Made by a program: the position numbers and the translations under genes. Below, piece after piece: positions 52,401 through 56,601 of a stretch of 56,601 nucleotides of DNA. This DNA comes from Lachnospiraceae bacterium. Lineage in GTDB: Bacteria > Bacillota > Clostridia > Lachnospirales > Lachnospiraceae. The notes beneath the pieces were generated by a model. It did no database searches. It saw only the letters and a list, made by a program, of their open reading frames with translations, and was not told the origin of the DNA. The stretch lies in contig JAJQDE010000054.1 of assembly GCA_021202335.1 (NCBI GenBank), positions 1 to 56,601 on the forward strand, read 5' to 3'. Position 1 is the stretch's first letter, and the number at the start of each line of letters is the position of its first letter.

Positions 52401-53251
52401 AAACAAAGCTTTATGACACAAAGGACGTGTATGTATGCAAAAATAAGGTGGCAAAGCCTACCGTGTTCATTCCCGTATTCCCGGGTACAAACTGCGAGTA
52501 CGACTCTGCGACAGCCTTTGAGCGTGCGGGCGCAAACGTTGTCACAAGAGTATTCCGCAACATGTCGGCGGCTGATATCAGAGCATCCGTTGATGAGTTT
52601 GAAAAGGCAATATCTCAGGCGCAGATTATCATGTTCCCGGGCGGCTTTTCAGCAGGTGATGAGCCTGACGGAAGCGCGAAGTTCTTTGCGACTGCTTTCC
52701 AAAACGCAAAGCTTAAGGAGGCGGTGAACAGGCTTCTGAATGAGCGCGACGGACTGGCGCTTGGCATCTGCAACGGTTTTCAGGCTATCATTAAGCTGGG
52801 GCTTGTGCCATACGGTGAGATTACGGGGCAGAAGGAGGATTCGCCGACGCTTACATATAATACGATAAACCGCCATATTTCGAAGATGGTATATACGAAG
52901 GTGGTTACAAATAAATCACCGTGGCTGCAGCTTGCACAGCTTGGGAAAACCTACGTGACGCCAGCTTCTCATGGCGAGGGGCGTTTTGTGGCGCCGAAGG
53001 CTTGGATAGACAGGCTGTTTGCAAACGGGCAGGTCGCGACACAGTACGCTGATTTTAACGGAAATATTTCAATGGACGAGGAGTGGAACGTAAACGGCTC
53101 CTATGCGGCAATCGAGGGCATCACGTCGCCCGACGGAAGATGCCTTGGAAAGATGGCGCATGTCGAGAGGCGCGCGGACGCGGTTGCAATCAACATCTGC
53201 GGAGAACAGGATATGAAGATTTTCGAGTCGGGCGTTGCGTATTTTAAGTAA
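49442..53251 (+). CDS. purL: Phosphoribosylformylglycinamidine synthase, single chain
   Basis: Fourth step of purine synthesis: FGAR plus glutamine to FGAM. The 1,269-residue chain holds the synthetase halves ([47 protein letters not shown]) and a C-terminal glutamine amidotransferase with [18 protein letters not shown], the nucleophile Cys in LGICNGFQ, and PASHGEGRF. It is the shorter variant common in Clostridia and Bacteroidetes, not the 1,295-residue enterobacterial form. CGGAGG lies nine bases before the ATG. No other pur gene is adjacent. Confidence 0.96.
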   Translation: [1269 protein letters not shown]

Positions 53252-53371
53252 TATGCAGTGGTTTACCATAACGCACACGGCGTGCGCCCCACTGACCGAA
53301 AAATTCCTCATGGTCGGCAGACTCACAAAGATTTGGCAGATTTACATAAAATTCTTAGTAAATATGTCAAC

Positions 53372-53446
53372 TGTACATTTTGAAGGTTTGAGGCTATACT
53401 AATATATAGTGCTTATTTTGTGCAGAGCTTACGTGAAAGCACAAAA
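53372..53446 (+). promoter_or_regulatory. Promoter and leader hairpin before a small gene
   Basis: TGTACA (53372-53377), 17-base spacer, TATACT (53395-53400). In the predicted leader TTTTGTGC (53416-53423) pairs with GCACAAAA (53439-53446). The rest of the gap 53252-53371 shows only a short GC-rich palindrome near 53269-53286 that may end purL transcription. Confidence 0.5.
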
Positions 53447-53472
53447 AGCTGATTGAAGATGAGGGAAGTGGT

Positions 53473-53733
53473 ATGGCCGTGAAGGTGCAGGAGCGCGAGA
53501 TTGCTTTTGTTTCTACGTATGACGAGGACGCGAAGGGAGCGATAGAGAAGGCGGTTTTGAGGCATGGGGTTTCCTATCTGATAAAAATGGACAAGGCAAA
53601 AAAGTACGGAAAAGGACATTTTGAAACAAAGACAAGGTATGTGTTTCAGATTAACAGATTTCAGGAGGACGAGGCGAGAGCCGCCCTTGCCGAAAAACAG
53701 CTTTCAGAGGACAGCGTTAAATATCTGACATAG
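53473..53733 (+). CDS. Small protein of unknown function
   Basis: 86 residues, charged, no signal peptide or membrane segment. I do not recognise a family. ATG at 53473 follows GAGGGAAG. It has its own promoter and ends in a strong terminator that includes its stop codon, so it is a single-gene unit. Composition and codon use match the neighbours, which supports it being a real gene. Confidence 0.7.
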   Translation: MAVKVQEREIAFVSTYDEDAKGAIEKAVLRHGVSYLIKMDKAKKYGKGHFETKTRYVFQINRFQEDEARAALAEKQLSEDSVKYLT

Positions 53734-53765
53734 CAAAAGTACCACCGTCAGGCGGTACTTTTGCT
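53732..53765 (+). terminator. Terminator after the 86-residue gene
   Basis: AGCAAAAGTACC (53732-53743) pairs perfectly with GGTACTTTTGCT (53754-53765). The left arm overlaps the stop codon TAG. Confidence 0.8.
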
Positions 53766-53770
53766 GTATA

Positions 53771-53824
53771 GAATGTGCCAACGGCAGAATGTGCCAACGG
53801 CAGAATGTGCCAATGGCACATTCT
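53771..53824 (+). repeat. Three 16-bp repeats forming a terminator-like hairpin
   Basis: GAATGTGCCAACGGCA at 53771 and 53787 and GAATGTGCCAATGGCA at 53803. The last unit forms AGAATGTGCC (53802-53811) - AAT - GGCACATTCT (53815-53824) with TTTATTT after it. The earlier units can also pair with the right arm, giving nested alternatives. Confidence 0.85.
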
Positions 53825-53857
53825 TTATTTATATCAGCATTAAGGGGGATTATAGTT

Positions 53858-54082
53858 ATGGATTTTGGAAGCATTATGAAAATGAAAGGCGCATGGGACA
53901 CGTTTACTAAAAACCACCCTAAATTTATGCCGTTTATGCAGGCGGTGGGGCGTGAGGCGATGATGGACGGCACAATCATTGAGGTCAAGGTGAAAAGCCC
54001 CGAGGGTAAGGAATATAATACCAACATGAAAATCACGCAGAGCGACCTTGAGCTGTTTGCCCGGTTGAGGAATATGGTGTAA
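53858..54082 (+). CDS. Small conserved protein of unknown function
   Basis: 74 residues starting MDFGSIMKMKGAWDTFTKNHPKF. Similar short proteins occur in Lachnospiraceae to my recollection, without an assigned function. ATG at 53858 follows AAGGGGG by nine bases. No signal peptide. Convergent with the nuclease gene 15 bases away. Confidence 0.72.
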   Translation: MDFGSIMKMKGAWDTFTKNHPKFMPFMQAVGREAMMDGTIIEVKVKSPEGKEYNTNMKITQSDLELFARLRNMV

Positions 54083-54097
54083 ACATGACCGTGCATA

Positions 54098-54898
54098 TTA
54101 CTTAATCAGATTCTTAAAGGCATCCTCGCTCATGTCTGCCCGTTTTGCCGCATCTGCGGCGGAAAGCAGACCATCGCGCACGAGATTTACAAGGGCATCA
54201 AGCAGTCCTTCACGTCTGCCTTTTTGCAGTCCATCCTCCAAGCCTTCCTCATATTTTTCCTGTTCAAGCATAAGCAGTGTCATGTATTCCACCTCCAATT
54301 CTTTATCGGTTTTGATTTTTTCGACCTCGTCCGCAAGCTCCTGCGTGAAGCTGTCGCACGCTATAGCGTCCGCAAGGTAGGTCAGGAAATTCTTCAGATC
54401 CGCATCAATGTCGTTCATGTCCGATTTCGGGTTCAGGAACACTTTGATTGCCTCGTCGCCCAGGATGATTCGGTCATCCTCAAGACACCTGTTCCCAAAC
54501 CTGTATATATGCCGCCCCGCACCGAACGGGTCGAAGGTGCATATGAAGATAACATAGCTTTTCCGCAGGCTTTGATAGCCTGAGCCTTTCATCAGCAGAT
54601 TTATGTCTATTATGCTTTGGTAATATCTGCTGCGCTTTGGCAGATTGCGCGTGTTGCCGGTCTGCATCTCGACGTCGTAGACCGTGCCGGCGTCATCGCT
54701 CACGTACACGTCAAGCCTCACGCTTTTAGAGTCGGGCTTTCCGGTGAGCGACACCTGCTCCTTTACATACTCGATTTTAGAGATTTTTACATTTAAAATC
54801 ACTTCTAAAAGCTTCTGACAGAGTTTTTTGTTCCGCATGACCTTTGCAAAGATAAAATCGTTAGCAAACGTCAAATCCTTGAAATTATTAATGACCAT
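54098..54898 (-). CDS. Rpn/PD-(D/E)XK-type nuclease family protein
   Basis: 266 residues of the group annotated as Rpn family recombination-promoting nuclease or PD-(D/E)XK transposase-like protein. Seen: start FKDLTFANDFIFAKVMRNKKLCQKLLEVIL, the catalytic-core pattern KSVRLDVYVSDDAGTVYDVEMQTG (D...ExQ), RSRYYQSIIDINLL, and a C-terminal EEGLEDGLQKGRREG helix. In E. coli, Rpn proteins are DNases that promote RecA-independent recombination. The ribosome site is weak (AGAGCC, well before the ATG). A mobile or multicopy gene is likely; no inverted repeats or target duplication were found around it. Confidence 0.85.
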   Translation of the reverse strand: MVINNFKDLTFANDFIFAKVMRNKKLCQKLLEVILNVKISKIEYVKEQVSLTGKPDSKSVRLDVYVSDDAGTVYDVEMQTGNTRNLPKRSRYYQSIIDINLLMKGSGYQSLRKSYVIFICTFDPFGAGRHIYRFGNRCLEDDRIILGDEAIKVFLNPKSDMNDIDADLKNFLTYLADAIACDSFTQELADEVEKIKTDKELEVEYMTLLMLEQEKYEEGLEDGLQKGRREGLLDALVNLVRDGLLSAADAAKRADMSEDAFKNLIK

Positions 54899-55037
54899 GA
54901 TTGATTAGACAGGCTCTTTATAAATATATTAGCATAATACTTTTTTATGCACAAGCGATAAAACATAAATGTCATATCTAAAAGCTCATAAGTGCATAAG
55001 CGTAAAAAGCGGTAAAGCGTAAAAAGCCCATAAATGG

Positions 55038-55066
55038 TTGACTTTTCGCATATATTCAATTATATT
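55038..55066 (+). promoter_or_regulatory. Upstream promoter for the second surface protein
   Basis: TTGACT (55038-55043), 17-base spacer, TATATT (55061-55066). It reads rightward through the GACA tract. Confidence 0.55.
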
Positions 55067-55131
55067 AAAAATAACGAATACATTGGAATTAGAAGATTTT
55101 TGAGAAATTTTCAGCTTTTTTGGGAAAGGTC

Positions 55132-55160
55132 TTGACAGGATGAAAGAACACGTGTATGCT
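55132..55160 (+). promoter_or_regulatory. Promoter abutting the GACA tract
   Basis: TTGACA (55132-55137), 17-base spacer, TATGCT (55155-55160). The predicted start, about 55167, falls inside the (GACA)12 tract. Confidence 0.6.
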
Positions 55161-55163
55161 TGC

Positions 55164-55211
<48 letters not shown>

Positions 55212-55357
55212 GGACGCTAATCTTGTCTTATTTTGCCGTTATATATATTTGATAAAATCAAGGGGTGATTTGCGTGGCGAAAGCAGGCGCGGGTCGCCCC
55301 TTTGGCTTTGCAAATCCCGGATTACATATAACCATAACTCGCAGAAAGGAGCCACCT

Positions 55358-56601
55358 ATGAATAATAAAATTAAACCTTCAAATAAATTATTAAGCCTGC
55401 TGTTGGCGGTGTGTCTGATTGCGGGGACGTGTTTTGGAAGTACATACGCAAACCCGTATGCGACAGCATACGCGCAGGAAGAGGATGAAGCTGCGGTTGA
55501 AACGACTGCGTCCGGAACGGACGCGGAATCGACAGCGGAATCCGACGACAGCGGGGAAGCTGCGGATTCTGACGCGGCGGCAGAATCAGAAAGCGGTAAA
55601 GAAACGCTGACAGAAGCCGAAAACTCTGAAGCGTCAGAAGCGGAAACGTCAGAATCAAAAGCGTCAGAAGCGGAAACATCAGAATCAGAAACGTCAGAAT
55701 CAGAAACGTCAGAATTAGAAGCTTCCGAATCGGAAAACACGGAATCAGAAAACACGGAATCAGAAAGCACGGAATCGGAAAATTCGGAAACGGAAAGCAC
55801 GGAATCGGAAAATTTGGAATCGGAAAGTGAATCGGAAACAGAATCAGAAACGGAAACAGACACCGAAGAGGCTGCGCTGTGCAGTCACGGCAATCCCGAG
55901 GGCGAGTGCGCCATCTGCGATATAGAGGAGCGTATCGCCGCTTTGCCGAGCGTGGAAGAGCTTGACGGGATGGACACGGAAGAGCAGAGCGATATATATA
56001 ATGAAGCGTCGGACATTTGCGACGCTTATTACGAGTTGAGCGACGAGGAGCAGGAGCAGGTATCGAATATTGATGATTTGTGGGATATTTTGGATTATTT
56101 CAGCGGCGCAATTTCGACGGCTGATGAAGATAGCTCGACAGGCGATTTTAGCGTCACTGTTGGTGATGACGGCAGCAGCGACGGTTACAGCTATGAAAGC
56201 AATCTGCTTACCATATCGGGCAGTGGTGAATATACAATTTCCATGGCGGACGAAACTGAAAGCACCTCATCAGACAGGATAAAGGTTACATCGGGAAGCG
56301 ATGTCACAATCACGCTGTCGGACGTGAGTATCACAAGCTCAAGCGGCTCGCCGTTTGAGATAAACGCGGAGGGCGATGTCACGATAAAGCTTAGCGGCGA
56401 TAATACGCTTAAATCGACCGCGAGCGGCTATGCCGGATTGCAGAAAAGCTCGACATCCAACACGCTTACGATAACAAACGAGGATGATAACACGACTGCC
56501 AGCCTGAGCGCGACGGGCGGCAGCAATGGAGCGGGAATCGGGGGCGGTAAAAATGTAAGCGGCAGCAATATCACGATAAGCGACGGAATAGTGACCGCGA
56601 C
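55358..56601 (+). CDS. Secreted surface protein with carbohydrate-binding (Cthe_2159-like) domain, partial
   Basis: First 414 codons; the gene continues past the window. A signal peptide (MNNKIKPSNKLLSLLLAVCLIAGTCF..., cleavage probably near residue 31-39) is followed by an acidic Ser/Glu/Thr stalk with ESETS/ESENTE repeats (about 70-165), a short Cys segment (CSHGNPEGECAIC), and from about residue 260 a beta-rich repeat region (ITLSDVSITSSSGSPFEI, GDNTLKSTASGYAGL, GGSNGAGIGGG) that resembles the Cthe_2159-type carbohydrate-binding family. ATG at 55358 follows AAAGGAG; an in-frame GTG at 55274 with AAGGGG could extend it but would spoil the signal peptide. It is a probable adhesin or polysaccharide binder. 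Confidence 0.85.
   Translation, partial: MNNKIKPSNKLLSLLLAVCLIAGTCFGSTYANPYATAYAQEEDEAAVETTASGTDAESTAESDDSGEAADSDAAAESESGKETLTEAENSEASEAETSESKASEAETSESETSESETSELEASESENTESENTESESTESENSETESTESENLESESESETESETETDTEEAALCSHGNPEGECAICDIEERIAALPSVEELDGMDTEEQSDIYNEASDICDAYYELSDEEQEQVSNIDDLWDILDYFSGAISTADEDSSTGDFSVTVGDDGSSDGYSYESNLLTISGSGEYTISMADETESTSSDRIKVTSGSDVTITLSDVSITSSSGSPFEINAEGDVTIKLSGDNTLKSTASGYAGLQKSSTSNTLTITNEDDNTTASLSATGGSNGAGIGGGKNVSGSNITISDGIVTA

Noticed and set aside
54098-54898. Complete insertion sequence
   Set aside because: No terminal inverted repeats or target duplication were found around the Rpn-type gene.

Overview
The window looks like a chromosome segment from a strictly anaerobic Firmicute of the class Clostridia, most likely the family Lachnospiraceae; no genus can be named from sequence alone. 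The reasons are a class III (glycyl-radical) ribonucleotide reductase, a NuoG/NuoF-like soluble formate dehydrogenase, a class B sortase with a Gram-positive surface protein, an ECF riboflavin transporter under an FMN riboswitch, a single-chain PurL, DUF975, DUF4422 and AAA/DUF4143 proteins, and strong GGAGG ribosome binding sites. No rRNA, tRNA, CRISPR array or intact transposon was seen.

Layout. 1-9846: molybdenum and formate block with modABC (molybdate uptake), moaA and a MOSC-MogA fusion (molybdenum cofactor), a flavoprotein electron-transfer subunit and a cysteine-type formate dehydrogenase, closed by a terminator. 9864-15690: a DUF4422 glycosyltransferase-like gene, a hybrid sensor kinase, metNI without metQ, and a lipoprotein. 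15701-19339: hexuronate catabolism (uxaC and a LacI regulator leftward, kduI rightward, with a catabolite/LacI-type operator). 19354-26368: a sortase B and its probable substrate, a 1.5-kb-class BspA-like LRR surface protein gene interrupted at a G9 tract; the two share a near-identical promoter and flank an AT-rich ATPase gene. 26481-36261: alpha-glucan block (debranching enzyme, LacI regulator, glycogen phosphorylase, 4-alpha-glucanotransferase) with a CheY gene carrying an in-frame TGA, UDP-glucose dehydrogenase and a DUF4160 pair. 36289-53251: TPR lipoprotein, nrdD (thioredoxin-like fusion, NrdR boxes), pyrF, secA, prfB (programmed frameshift), DUF975, tex, ribU, purL. 53473-56601: two small unknown genes, an Rpn-type nuclease gene, a 459-bp gene-free stretch with a (GACA)12 tract, and the start of a second surface protein that runs off the window.

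The most unusual signal is a family of about nine modular stem-loop elements in the intergenic regions. They usually sit between a gene and its Shine-Dalgarno site. A hairpin closed by TTTGTG/CACAAA carries a loop that is complementary to a segment directly before the Shine-Dalgarno sequence. Two sequence classes keep the pairing although the paired bases differ. One copy, after the sortase gene, is bracketed by a 9-bp direct repeat and has a likely empty-site counterpart 1.5 kb away. These elements could be mobile repeats, translation-controlling leaders, or both.
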